This document shows positions 1-9,585 of a DNA stretch of 64,000 nucleotides, one piece after another (the first letter of the stretch is position 1; the number at the start of each line of letters is the position of its first letter). The position numbers and the translations under genes are program-made. The notes under the pieces were generated by a model. It was not told where the DNA came from, made no database searches, and worked only from the letters and a program-made list of their open reading frames with translations. The DNA is from Saccharopolyspora shandongensis (lineage in GTDB: Bacteria > Actinomycetota > Actinomycetes > Mycobacteriales > Pseudonocardiaceae). The DNA is taken from contig NZ_FNOK01000045.1 of assembly GCF_900106995.1 (NCBI RefSeq), positions 16,831 through 80,830 on the forward strand, given 5' to 3'.

Positions 1-1
1 C

Positions 2-610
2 AACCCCGTGCTGGTCCCCGACGGAGCCGGCGATGGTACCGCCATCATGGGCGGAAACTTCGACGGTACGTACATCGCCATGGCTGCTGACACGATCACC
101 ACAGACGCCGCGGTACTGGCGAAGGTCTCGGAACGGCGGACCGATCGGATGGTCAACAGTGCGTTCAGTGAGCTGCCAGCCTTCCTGGCGCCGACACCCG
201 GCCTGAATAACGGCCTGATGATCCCGCAGTACACGGCTGCCGGGCTGCTGATGGAGATGCGCGCTGACTCTGCACCGGCTTCGGTCGACTCAGTACCAAC
301 CTCCGCCAACCAAGAGGACCCGGTCAGCAATGCCTATCTTGCCGCTCAGCAGTCCTATCGAGTAGCCGGCAAACTCCGCTACGTGCACGCGATCGAACTG
401 CTCACCGCGACTCAGGCGCTCGATCTACTCGATGTCCCAGAACACAGTGCTCCGGCTGTACGGGCCATCCACGACATGGTCCGGCAACGGGTTCCCTTCG
501 CTGCCACCGACCGACTGTTCGGACTCGACATCGAAGCCACAGGCGAACTACTCAGAGGCGACGAGCTTCTCAACGCTGCCGAAGGCGTGGCTGGCCCGCT
601 GGAGTTCTGA
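2..610 (+). CDS. Aromatic amino acid / histidine ammonia-lyase, C-terminal part (cut by window edge)
   Basis: The frame is open from the window edge and gives the last ~203 residues of a histidine/phenylalanine ammonia-lyase superfamily protein; intact members are about 510 residues. Landmarks are GNFDG, SERRTDR, LNNGLMIPQYTAA and PASVDSVPTSANQED, which in the family form the C-terminal helical bundle and part of the active site. The MIO-forming Ala-Ser-Gly would lie upstream, outside the window. Histidine lyases usually read NFHG and QEDHVSM here, so NFDG and QEDPVSN leave the substrate open (His, Tyr or Phe). The family eliminates ammonia without oxidation. Its stop codon abuts the helicase remnant that follows. 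Confidence 0.85.
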   Translation, partial: NPVLVPDGAGDGTAIMGGNFDGTYIAMAADTITTDAAVLAKVSERRTDRMVNSAFSELPAFLAPTPGLNNGLMIPQYTAAGLLMEMRADSAPASVDSVPTSANQEDPVSNAYLAAQQSYRVAGKLRYVHAIELLTATQALDLLDVPEHSAPAVRAIHDMVRQRVPFAATDRLFGLDIEATGELLRGDELLNAAEGVAGPLEF

Positions 611-1045
611 GCTCATACGCCGACGCCGGACGCCGGCTCTTCGACCTTCACCTCAATTACGAGACCGCAGCCCCCTACCCGCTCGACGGTCGCGACGTGG
701 AGCCCGTGGGCGATGAGTACGACTTCTTCGCGGTAGGGCGAGCGCAAGATGAGTTTCGGCAAGGCCACGCCCGAGCAGAAGGCCGCCGGGGAGAAGGTGG
801 ACCGGGCGACGGCCAACTACAACAACCGGATCACCTTGCGAGGCATCCCCGACCGAGCCCACCGCTACACGCTCGGCTCTCGCTCGACTGTCGAGTGGAT
901 CACCGAGCGGTAGCCGAACGAGTGGTCAGGCGAACTTGGGAACCCTCGGTCCATCTTCGATCTCCTCGCCCGTGTCGTGACGGTCTCGGTGGAGACGATG
1001 GACATCGTCGACCAACTGCCGGCGCTTGAGGTCATCCCTGGCTGA
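610..1045 (+). pseudogene. Decayed C-terminus of a restriction-type DEAD/DEAH helicase
   Basis: Frame-corrected translation gives SYADAGRRLFDLHLNYE and GDEYDFF in one frame, then from base 749 a second frame with FGKATPEQKAAGEKV, ITLRGIPDRAHRYTLGSRS and TVEWITER, an in-frame TAG, and finally FDLLARVVTVSVETM up to TGA at 1045. This order matches the C-terminal region of very large predicted helicases of type ISP/III restriction-like defence systems, from recall of the family. At least one frameshift, one nonsense codon and a small deletion after ITER show it is dead. The N-terminal ~1,400 residues are absent; the ammonia-lyase lies directly upstream, so the fragment arrived or was cut by recombination. 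Confidence 0.65.
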
Positions 1046-1097
1046 ACTGGTCAGCTGCTGTGTCCTCGGGTACGTCGGTCTCGGCCTGCCGGTCGCC

Positions 1098-2280
1098 TGT
1101 GGGGTTCCAGAATCGGCTCCCCATGCCTGACCTGCGACGTTAAGCTATGCGCTCGTACTCGTTGATCAAGCCGCCAAGCACCGGTCGACGTTTGATCCGC
1201 TCACTGTCGAGGTCTGCAACTGGGTAACTCGGCCGTGGTGGCCGAAGCTCGCGGGCACGGTGCGGCCGGCGCCCGTTGTAGTGTCGGATGTACTCCGTAA
1301 GCACTGCACGCAGGTGCCGTTCACCAAAGATCAACAGGCGGTCGGTGAGTTCGGCTCGGACAGTGCGCACGAACCGTTCAGCAAAACAGTTCGCCCGCGG
1401 GCAGCGTGGGGGAGTCTTGACGACGCGGATACCTACATCAGCAAGGACCGCATCGAACGACGTGGTGAACTGGCCGGCTCGGTCCCGGACGAGGAATCGG
1501 AAGTCGGTGATGTCATCGCCGAGGTCCATCAGCAGGTTGCGGACCTGCTGAGTGGTCCACGCCCCGTCTGGGTTCGTGGTCGTGACCAGCAGGTGCACAC
1601 ACCGGCTGCCGACCTCCATCACGAAGAACACGTAGACCCGTTTGAGGGTGACCGCGCAGTCCACGTGAAAGAAGTCGCACGCCAGCATGGTCGAGGCCTG
1701 CATGCGCAGGAACTGTCGCCAGGTCGTGTCGGTGCACCGGGTCGGTGCTGGAGGGATGCGCAATCGCTTGAGAACGCGGCGGATCGTCGAGGCGCCCACT
1801 CGATAGCCGAGCTTGAGTAGCTCACCCTGGATCCTCTGGTATCCCCAGGTGTGATTCTCCTTGGCCATGCGCTCGATCAACACGGCGACATCGTCATCGA
1901 CGGGCGGGCGGCCGATGCGGTGTGGATATGTCCACTTCCTGGCAAGCAGACGACGATGCCAGCGCAGCATCGTGCCTGGCGTGACCAACCGGTTCGCTCG
2001 CAGCACCTTCGGTAACAACCGGATTAGCGCGGCGAAGACCGCCCGGTCGGCCCAGTCCATCCGGGGTTTCGGGTTGGTTCTGCGCAGCACCTCGTGACGC
2101 AGCACCAGCAGTTCGACGTCCTTCGACACCGACGAGCGGCCGAGCAACACCAGCCAGCCCACAAGCCGTATGAAGATCAGATAAACCAGACGCAGGGACA
2201 CGGTTCGCGATCACGCCCTGCCCGGCGAGCGCAGCGATAGCCGCAGGTCGGACACGCGGGCCAACTTCTGGAACCCCACA
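1098..2280 (-). mobile_element. Insertion sequence, copy 1 (apparently intact)
   Basis: About 1,183 bp bounded by inverted repeats that start TGTGGGGTTCCAGAA at 1098 and read TTCTGGAACCCCACA ending at 2280. It carries one DDE transposase. The same element recurs in the same orientation at 17928-19115 with slightly diverged ends. No convincing target duplication is seen (ggtcgcc on the left, ggtgtgg on the right). It cuts a LuxR-type gene, whose tail lies immediately to its right. Confidence 0.85.
1140..2201 (-). CDS. DDE (integrase core) transposase of IS copy 1
   Basis: A 353-residue transposase with an N-terminal helix-turn-helix region and an rve/integrase catalytic core. Probable acidic residues are in ACDFFHVD, VRDRAGQF and NCFAERFVRT, the usual D-D-E arrangement; the C-terminus GGLINEYERIA is typical of this actinobacterial group (IS3/IS481-like integrase core). 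Compared with copy 2, two codons are missing near HEVLRRTNP (copy 2 reads HEVTVLRRTNP), so activity is not certain even though the frame is open. It fills almost the whole element and starts about 80 bp inside the right inverted repeat. Confidence 0.85.
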   Translation of the reverse strand: MSLRLVYLIFIRLVGWLVLLGRSSVSKDVELLVLRHEVLRRTNPKPRMDWADRAVFAALIRLLPKVLRANRLVTPGTMLRWHRRLLARKWTYPHRIGRPPVDDDVAVLIERMAKENHTWGYQRIQGELLKLGYRVGASTIRRVLKRLRIPPAPTRCTDTTWRQFLRMQASTMLACDFFHVDCAVTLKRVYVFFVMEVGSRCVHLLVTTTNPDGAWTTQQVRNLLMDLGDDITDFRFLVRDRAGQFTTSFDAVLADVGIRVVKTPPRCPRANCFAERFVRTVRAELTDRLLIFGERHLRAVLTEYIRHYNGRRPHRARELRPPRPSYPVADLDSERIKRRPVLGGLINEYERIA

Positions 2281-2282
2281 GG

Positions 2283-2489
2283 TGTGGTTCCGACGCGGTG
2301 GAGCTCACCGAGCGCGAGGTCGATGTGCTGCGGTTGATGGCCGACGGCTGGTGCACTGCGGAGATCGCCGGCGGGCTCGGCTACTCGGAGCGGACGGTGA
2401 AGAACGCGCTCTCTTCGGTGACGAGTCGGCTCAAGCTGCGGAATCGTGCACACGCGGTCGCCTACGCCCTGCGGGCCGGGATCATCTGA
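2283..2489 (+). pseudogene. C-terminal HTH of a LuxR/NarL-family regulator, truncated by the IS
   Basis: Translation from the IS edge gives SDAVELTEREVDVLRLMADG, then TAEIAGGLGYSERTVKNAL and a TGA at 2489. This is a complete LuxR-type four-helix DNA-binding domain (~65 residues) without any receiver or sensory part. The missing N-terminal part is not found on the far side of the IS, so insertion was followed by deletion or the IS brought this end in. A short product from the internal GTG at 2298 is possible but unlikely to be functional. Confidence 0.7.
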
Positions 2490-2617
2490 GCGCGATTCGT
2501 GCCCGGCATCTCGGCGAGCCGGCGGGCGATCTGTCGTCGCTCGAACCGGCCACGCCCATCGACGACATCCCACGGGGATGACTGCGGGTTTATCTGAATT
2601 TGTAAGGGAATGTAGCC

Positions 2618-3789
2618 ATGCGTGAGGCAGTGATCTGTGAGCCGTTGCGGACGCCGGTGGGGCGTTACGGCGGCGTGTTCAGCAACGTCCCGGCGGCCGA
2701 CCTTGCGGCCGGCGTGCTGCGGGAGTTGTTGCACCGCACTAAAATCGACGGGTCCGATGTGGACGATGTGATCTTCGGGCAGTGCTACCCGAACGGGGAG
2801 GCGCCGGCGATCGGGCGGGTCGCCGCGCTGGACGCGGGCCTGCCGGTGACGGTGCCGGGCCAGCAGCTGGACCGGCGGTGCGGGTCCGGGCTGCAGGCGG
2901 TCATCGACGCGGCGATGCGGGTGCAGACCGGCATCTGCGACCTGGTCATCGCCGGTGGTGCGGAGAGTATGAGCCAGGCCGAGCATTACGCGCTGGGTCT
3001 GCGTTTCGGGTTCAAGGGCGACTCGACGCCGTTGTCGGACCGGATCGGGCGCGGCCGGGTTACCGCCGGTGGCAAGCACTACCTGGTGCCGGGCGGGATG
3101 CTGGAGACCGCCGAGAACTTGCGTAAGGAGTACTCGGTCAGTCGCAGAGCGCAGGACTGGCTTGCGTTCGACTCGCACCAGCGTGCCGTCGCCGCGCAGG
3201 CGGAGGGCCGCTTCGCCGACGAGGTGCTGGTTGACCAGGACGAACACCCGAGTGCTGACATCTCGCTGGAGGCGCTGGCCGTGTTGCGGCCGGTGCGGTG
3301 GTCAGTCGATCCGGGAGCCACCGTCACTGCCGGCAACGCCAGCGGGCAGAGCGACGGCGGCGCCGCCTGCATCGTGACCACGCGCGAGCGCGCGGACGAG
3401 CTGGGGCTGCGGCCGCTGGCGCGGCTGGTGACGTGGGCGGCGGCCGGGGTCGAGCAGTCCCGGACGGGCATCGGCCCGGTGCCCGCGACCGCGGTGGCGC
3501 TGGAGCGCGCGGGACTGGAACTGGGGGACCTGGACCTCATCGAGCTCAATGAGGCGTTCGCGCGCAGGCATTGGCGGTGACGACGGCCTGGAAGCTGGCG
3601 GAAGCCGATTTCGAGCGGGTGAACGTCAACGGCTCGGGTATCTCGCTGGGCCACCCGGTGGGTGCCACCGGTGTGCGGATTCTGGCCACGATGCTCCGCG
3701 AGCTCGACCGCCGTCAGGGCCGCTATGCGCTGGAGACGATGTGCATCGGCGGCCAGGGTCTGTCGGCAGTCTTCGAACGAATCGCCTGA
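2618..3789 (+). pseudogene. Thiolase (acetyl-CoA acetyltransferase) with a single frameshift
   Basis: Together the two frames (2618-3580 and 3571-3789) make a ~390-residue thiolase, the normal family length. Seen are the N-terminal nucleophile region DRRCGSGLQAV, AGGAESMS, LNEAFA, the histidine loop GHPVGATG and the C-terminal acid-base cysteine in CIGGQG. The frame breaks near 3558: one missing G after TTCGCG would restore NEAFAAQALAV. It is either a recent pseudogene or a sequencing error. The family condenses or cleaves acyl-CoA thioesters. An AGGGAATGTAGCC stretch precedes the ATG. No partner dehydrogenase or ligase is next to it. Confidence 0.85.
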
Positions 3790-4382
3790 CCACACAACGA
3801 TTTCGTAATCGCGTGACTCCGACACGCCGACGTCGTGCCGCGGGCGAGACAGTCGACGTTGGGGTCTCGACTGTTCGAGAGAGGCGGTGTGGGCAACGAT
3901 TTTCGGCCACCTGTTGACCTTCCACGCTGCAGCAGTCATTGAGTTCGTGGTCGGCACCCAGCAATCTGGTCAAGGAACGGGTACGGGTGTGGTAGCGGCG
4001 TCGAAGGAGTCTGGGCGTCGGGACGCTGCGCAGGTCGGCCCAGACGGTCACCAGCCGTCCGGCCATGGTCTCGTGGAGCGAGATCGTCTGTAGACCAGAA
4101 CGGACGGGGAGTTGCCCGCTGGGCGGCATTCGCGCGGAAAACCCCACCGCCGCGCCCTCACCGCCTTCCTGATCCACCGCTGCCGGTGGTTCGATCCCGT
4201 CGACCAGCAGCGTGGGTGCCGCTGACCGGGGTTCCGGCCAGCAAGTCACCGGTAAGGAAACTGCCGGGCGGTTCTGCCGCCTGTTCTGCGTGGTAATCGG
4301 TGGATCGATGCGCTGTGCTGGTGGAGCAGACCACGATGGATCACGTGCCTAGACGGGGCGGACAACCGAATGAAGACGACAT
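3790..4382. other. Stretch without a clear gene
   Basis: Only short overlapping frames occur. On the minus strand around 3955-4110 a conceptual peptide contains AGRLVTVWADLRSV, which faintly resembles a segment of actinobacterial transposases, but the frame does not continue convincingly. The last ~120 bases before the sigma gene probably hold its promoter. Nothing else can be supported. Confidence 0.3.
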
Positions 4383-4970
4383 ATGACTCATGTCTCAGCT
4401 GTTAAGACAGAGATCGCGTTCGAGCGGGCGAGCAACGCTGCCCCCTGGCGTCACGAGTGCAGTAACGACGCGGACACTGCACTAAAAGGACTCTACGACG
4501 CCTACTACTCAAGACTGCTGGCATACGTCACGCGAATCCTCGCCGATCAGCACCATGCCGAAGACGTGGTGCAGGAAACAATGCTGCGTGCCTGGTGTCA
4601 CGCAGACCCCCTGACACCCGACCGCGGCTCGGTGTGGGGCTGGCTGACCCGCGTCGCCCACAACCTCGCGATCGACCGGATCCGAGCGCGCCGCGCACGG
4701 CCCGTCGAGGTCGAGGTCGAGGAAACGGTGGAGGGAGCAACGCACGGCCGCAACACCGACCATTCCGACACCGTGATCAACATGATGTTCGTCGCCACCA
4801 TGGTGAACAAACTGGTACCCGCGCACCGATCTGTGCTCCACGCGGTGTACTACGCCGACCGCACCGCCTCGGACGCAGCCAGCGCACTCGGCGTCCCGGT
4901 CGGCACCGTCAAATCACGATTGCACCACGCACTGCGCAACCTCAAACAGACACTGGAACACCAACGCTGA
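4383..4970 (+). CDS. ECF-type RNA polymerase sigma factor
   Basis: A 195-residue sigma-70 family factor with only regions 2 and 4. Region 2 is at about residues 38-105 (LYDAYYSRLLAYVTRIL, DQHHAEDVVQETMLRAW, TRVAHNLAIDRIRAR), and region 4 at about 138-190 (VPAHRSVLHAVYYADRTASD, ALGVPVGTVKSRLHHALRNL). An acidic linker with repeated EVEVEE joins them. Such factors redirect RNA polymerase to a small regulon and are usually held by an anti-sigma factor. No zinc-binding anti-sigma gene follows; the next gene is the Glu-Pro-repeat protein 138 bp downstream, which could belong to its regulon, but that is inference. Confidence 0.9.
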   Translation: MTHVSAVKTEIAFERASNAAPWRHECSNDADTALKGLYDAYYSRLLAYVTRILADQHHAEDVVQETMLRAWCHADPLTPDRGSVWGWLTRVAHNLAIDRIRARRARPVEVEVEETVEGATHGRNTDHSDTVINMMFVATMVNKLVPAHRSVLHAVYYADRTASDAASALGVPVGTVKSRLHHALRNLKQTLEHQR

Positions 4971-5108
4971 CCGCCACGCCGGCTAGCGGATCTTCCGCCT
5001 CCCGAGAACGGCACTTCTATTTCTGCCGATGGTTCTTCATGGCGGTAGGCGTGTCAGGCGCGCATTCTTGATCCAGGTTCCCGAATCGCTCAAACTCGAG
5101 GAGTTGAC

Positions 5109-5357
<249 letters not shown>

Positions 5358-5405
5358 CACCGACGGGTTCCGGGTCAACTTATCCGGCGGATGTTCTCCG
5401 TAAGA

Positions 5406-7841
5406 TCAACTCCCAGTTGAGCGTAGTTTCTCGCGCATCTTGACGGCTTCCTCACTGTCGAGCATGTCGCATAGGGGCAGCGCCCGTTCCCGTTCGCCGC
5501 GTGCCGCGACGGGGTCGCCCAACTCGTCCGACAATGACGCAAGTTCGCAGAGCGTCTCGACCTGGGGCAATGGTTGGGCGACACGCTCGAACAGTGCGAG
5601 CGCATCGGTCAACCGGGCACGTGCATCTGGTTGATTCCCCTTCTCGCGCAAGAACTTCCCGCAGGCATGGAGCGCGCGGGCCTGACCCATCACAGAGCCG
5701 TGTGCCCGGAACAGCTCCAACGCCTCCTCGCACTGGCGGAGCGCCACGTCGAGCGAGCCGAGTGCGGCCAGATTCTTCGCCGAGCGCAGCAGTAGATAGG
5801 AATAATTGGTGTCGTCCACGGGGATACGCGGGCCGTCCGGTGATCGCCTGAAGTAGTTCACGCAGACGTCGAACTCTTCAGCTGCATCGAGAAGCCGGCC
5901 CTCCGAGTGCCAAGACGTGGCCCGCATCGTTCGTGCGATGTGGAGGCCAAGCGGGTATTCGGCCTCGCTGAACAGCATCACCGCTTCGTCGAGCATTGTG
6001 CGGGCGGTAGTCGGGTGGCCCATACCGAGTTCGATGTTGGCCATGTAGGTCTTTGCCCAGCCCTGTTCACGCAGGTCACCTGCGTCAACAGCGGCCTGCC
6101 GCGCCTGCTGGGTCAACCGGACGGCATCATTCGGACGGCCCAGCAGCGTGAACAGAACCCAGGACAGGTAGTTGCGTTGAGCAGCCTCGTCGCGCTTGCT
6201 GTCGATCGCGAGGGCCGACCTCAAGCCGAGATCGAACACCTCGTGCCAGATAGTCGCGGTGCCGCCGATCTCGGAAAACCAATGCATGGCTTCAGCCAAG
6301 TCCAGGACCTGCTGGTGTTCGGCCCGTGCCGCGGCGCCCTTCAACGCGGCCAGCCAGTTCTCCGTCTCCACCTCGAGCCACCGGCCCGCACCGGCGTGGT
6401 CGGCGAACGACGAGGTCGCCGTCGGGGATACCCCCTCACAAGACGGCTTGAAGTACCGGCCCGCCGCCGTCGCCGTCGTCACCAGCCAATTCACCAGGCG
6501 GTCCTCTGCCGCCCGCACGGCCTCGGGAGCCTCCTCCTGGGCGAGCCGCTCTGTCGCGAACACCCTGAGAAGGTCGTGGAACTGGTACCGGCCTTCCTCG
6601 GGAGACAGCTGTAACAAGCTCGCATCGGCCAGTTCTTCCAGGAAGAGGTCCGCCTCGTCCTCGTCTGGCGCTTCGACGAGCGCCACGACGGCGCCCGCCG
6701 AGAAATCGGCTGGCACCAGAGCGAGCCGACGGAACACCATGGCCGCGGTCGGACTGAGCTGACGGTACGACAGTTCGAATACCCTGCGGAGGTTGAGGTC
6801 GCCGGCGGTGAGCGCTGTCAAGCGCCTGCCATGATCCCGTAGCTGGTCGACGAGTCGGCTGAGCGGCCGCGAGGGACGACTCGCGAGGCGGTTTCCCGCA
6901 ATGCGGAGCGCGAGGGGCAGCCGCCCGCACAACTCGACCAACTCGACTGACGCGCCACATTCCCGCGACACGCGCTCCGCCCCGACGATGGCCGACAGCA
7001 GCGCGACGGCGTCGTCCCGGCCCAACACGTCCAGGCTGAACCGGCTGGCCCCTTCGATGCCCACCAGCATTTGGCGACTGGTGATCAGGGTGAGGCACTG
7101 CGGCCCGCCGACCAGGAGTGGGCGCACCTGTGCCTCATCGGCGGCGTCGTCGAGGACGATCAGAGTGGCGCGTTTGCGAAGCAGGGACCGGCACATGCTT
7201 GCCCGGTGTTCCATCTCGGCTGGGATCTGGACAGCGTCTACACCGAGCGATCTCAACACCAGGTGCAGCACGTCCGCGGGTTCGCTCGGTTCGGGCGACA
7301 TCCCGCGCAACTTCAGGAAGAGTTGACCGTCGGGAAAGAGCTCGGCGAGTTCGTGCGCGGTCCTGACCGAAACGCTCGTCTTGCCGGTGCCGGGAGGCCC
7401 GCTCAACACCGCGATGTGGCCCGATCGCCGGTGGCCGCCAGCCAGCTCCTCGGCGAGAGCGCGCAACGCATCGACATCGTTCTCGCGCCCCACGAGGTCG
7501 TCGACGTCGGGTGGCAGCACGCTCATGACGGCTGGCCCGTGAACAGGGGCTGGTAAAGCGATGGGCACGGCGTGAGCGCGGCCCTGCTTGGCGACCTCTT
7601 GCAGATGGGCCAGCTCTGCATCGGTCAATTCCAATGGGCTGGCGAGCGCCTCGACCGTGCGTCGCTGGGGGCCCTTGGCGATTCCTCGCTCCATGTCGCT
7701 GATGGCCCGGACGCTGACACCGGACCCTTCGGCCAGCTCCTCTTGAGTAAGTTTGGCGCGTGCGCGGTACCGCCTCAACAGCGTGTTGAAACTTGCGGGA
7801 GCGTGTTCGAAAGCCGCGTCCGACATTCCCGAATTATCCAT
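5406..7841 (-). CDS. XRE-HTH / NB-ARC / TPR transcriptional regulator
   Basis: An 811-residue STAND-type regulator. Residues ~18-72 are an XRE helix-turn-helix (LTQEELAEGSGVSVRAISDM). An NB-ARC ATPase follows, with Walker A GPPGTGKT at 148-155, a Walker B-like LIVLDDAAD and a GLPL-like CGRLPLALRIAG motif. The C-terminal ~330 residues are helical repeats of TPR type. Such proteins oligomerise and switch on target genes when the repeat part binds a ligand. It is convergent with the Glu-Pro-repeat gene (48 bp between stops), and a related but broken NB-ARC gene lies upstream at 8030-9146. An alternative start is Met6. Confidence 0.9.
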   Translation of the reverse strand: MDNSGMSDAAFEHAPASFNTLLRRYRARAKLTQEELAEGSGVSVRAISDMERGIAKGPQRRTVEALASPLELTDAELAHLQEVAKQGRAHAVPIALPAPVHGPAVMSVLPPDVDDLVGRENDVDALRALAEELAGGHRRSGHIAVLSGPPGTGKTSVSVRTAHELAELFPDGQLFLKLRGMSPEPSEPADVLHLVLRSLGVDAVQIPAEMEHRASMCRSLLRKRATLIVLDDAADEAQVRPLLVGGPQCLTLITSRQMLVGIEGASRFSLDVLGRDDAVALLSAIVGAERVSRECGASVELVELCGRLPLALRIAGNRLASRPSRPLSRLVDQLRDHGRRLTALTAGDLNLRRVFELSYRQLSPTAAMVFRRLALVPADFSAGAVVALVEAPDEDEADLFLEELADASLLQLSPEEGRYQFHDLLRVFATERLAQEEAPEAVRAAEDRLVNWLVTTATAAGRYFKPSCEGVSPTATSSFADHAGAGRWLEVETENWLAALKGAAARAEHQQVLDLAEAMHWFSEIGGTATIWHEVFDLGLRSALAIDSKRDEAAQRNYLSWVLFTLLGRPNDAVRLTQQARQAAVDAGDLREQGWAKTYMANIELGMGHPTTARTMLDEAVMLFSEAEYPLGLHIARTMRATSWHSEGRLLDAAEEFDVCVNYFRRSPDGPRIPVDDTNYSYLLLRSAKNLAALGSLDVALRQCEEALELFRAHGSVMGQARALHACGKFLREKGNQPDARARLTDALALFERVAQPLPQVETLCELASLSDELGDPVAARGERERALPLCDMLDSEEAVKMREKLRSTGS

Positions 7842-8029
7842 GCCGGCTCAGCACGGACAAGCCTTGGCCCCGGAAGAGATGCGTGGTCGGCGGCTCGGCG
7901 GGATCGCGGCGGCAGACACTCCCGCCGCTTGCCGAGATCGTAGGTGAGCAGGTGATCGAGTGTTTAGTATTGATCACTGGGCGCGATGGGCATCTGTCGT
8001 GCCGGGGTGGCTTGGTTGAGGAGGTACGA

Positions 8030-9146
8030 GTGCGCGTGATGGCGAACCAGTTGCAGCCGCCGCCGTATCCGTTCATCGATCGTGATGACGTTCTGGCTGC
8101 GTTGGCTGTGCAGGTCGAACGGGCCACGCGTGACGACCGCCCCGCCTTGGTGGCGCTGGATGGTCTCGGGGGAATCGGCGTTACCTCCACTGCGCTGCAG
8201 TTCTATGCGAAGCACAAGTCGTGGTTCCCGGACGGCGCTTTGCAGGTCAAGCTGAGCGATCCGCAATGAGATGGTGCCGGTCGGTGAGGCGCTCAACGGG
8301 ACGTTGCAGAAGCTGGGAGAGGCACCTGGCGATCTCCCGGCGACGGTGGCGGACCGCTCGGATCTGCTTCGTGGCCTGTTTGCGGACAAACGGGTCTTTC
8401 TGCTGCTCAATGATGCGGTGACCGTTGCTCAGGTGAACGCGTTTCTGATCAACTCGGCGGGATCGGTCGTGGTCGCGACGAGCAGGGACGAATTGCCGGG
8501 GTTGCGTCGGCTGGGATTCACCAGGGTCCGGGTACGTCCGCCCGATGACGAACACAGCGTGGCGCTTTTGGACGCGTCGGCCGGGCGCGCGTGGGATTGC
8601 GATGCCCAGACCAAAGCGCATCTCATCGCGGTCTGCGGCGTTTACCCTCTGGCCTTGCACGCGGTCGCGTCGCTGGCCGAAGAGCCGTCGCCGGGTTGGC
8701 TTATCAAGCGCCGGCTTGAACGGGGTGGGCTTGCGCTGTTCCAGGTCGACGAGGAGAAACCGGTGCGGGGTCCGCTAGATCTGGTTTACGAGAATCTCCC
8801 CGCCGATGCCGCTGAGGCATATCGGATGCTGGCGTTGCACCCGGGCACGTAGTTCACTCTGGCGGCGGCAGCGGTGGTTCTCGGTACCAGTCTGGATGAC
8901 GCTGGCCGCGGATAGCGGGCAGCAGGCGTTGGTGCTGTTCAGCCGTGACGGTTCGTCGCGCCGGAAGGGCGAAGTCTGCCGGCTGCTCGCCTCGATCGTG
9001 GAGCGGCGGGGGACCACGTCGCTGTGATCGAATACCTGGGGCAGGCCGCGGAACATTACGCACTGTGTGATCCAGGCGAGGCCGAGGCGATCCGTCAGCG
9101 GCTGGCCGAACTAGATGGGGATTCTTCCGGCGAACACGGTTCCTGA
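8030..9146 (+). pseudogene. Decayed NB-ARC/TPR regulator
   Basis: The GTG at 8030 sits behind GAGGAGG and begins a frame with PPPYPFIDRDDVLAALAVQ and a P-loop-like LDGLGGIGVTS, in which the usual K-T is replaced by V-T. The frame breaks near 8269. A second block (VFLLLNDAVTVAQVNAFL, SVVVATSRDELPG, VYPLALHAVASLA) ends at a TAG near 8852, another short block (FTLAAAAVVLGTSLDDAG) follows, and a TPR-like tail YLGQAAEHYAL runs to TGA at 9146. At least two frame disruptions, an early stop and a lost P-loop lysine show it is non-functional. It was probably a regulator related to the 5406-7841 gene. Confidence 0.75.
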
Positions 9147-9286
9147 CGCACTCGGTACTCGCCCGACGCCGTCCGCACGACCAGGACTGCCGGTATCTGG
9201 TGATGCCGGCCGGTGGAGGTCATCCAGAGATAGTACGCGGAAGCCCAGATGACCGGGTCCGGCGCACCTCCGTGACCGACCGGCAT
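9095..9286 (-). CDS. Small hypothetical protein
   Basis: A 63-residue frame whose translation (WASAYYLWMTSTGRHHQIPA, VLVVRTASGEYRVRQEP) looks protein-like rather than like a GC-rich shadow. It overlaps the tail of the decayed NB-ARC gene on the opposite strand. No known domain, signal peptide or ribosome-binding site is evident. It could also be the remnant of a longer gene reading from further right. Confidence 0.3.
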   Translation of the reverse strand: MPVGHGGAPDPVIWASAYYLWMTSTGRHHQIPAVLVVRTASGEYRVRQEPCSPEESPSSSASR

Positions 9287-9585
9287 GACCCGGACCGGGT
9301 TGATGCCGCGGCGGCGACTAGGCAGTCCTGCCCGTGGTGATCGCGGCGGCCAGGGTTGTTCCGGGAGATTCGCGCAGCGTTTCGTCCCACCACAGGCGCA
9401 CTGAGGTTGTCAGCTCTCGTTCGTGGCAGAACAGGATGTCGGCGTTGGTGCGCAAGCTTCGGATCGGGTGCTGGAAGCCGACGACCAAGTGGGCACCACC
9501 AGGCGGCGCCGGGCCATCGGTCCGTCCGATGAGGACATCCGCCGGTAACCGCCGCACCCGGGCAACGGATTCGTCCATCGACGTT

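Noticed and set aside
1062..1097. A plus-strand peptide LGYVGLGLPVA next to IS copy 1 that resembles the nucleotide-binding start of UDP-sugar dehydrogenases.
   Set aside because: Only about eleven residues are present, with no start codon context or continuation on the other side of the IS; chance similarity cannot be excluded.
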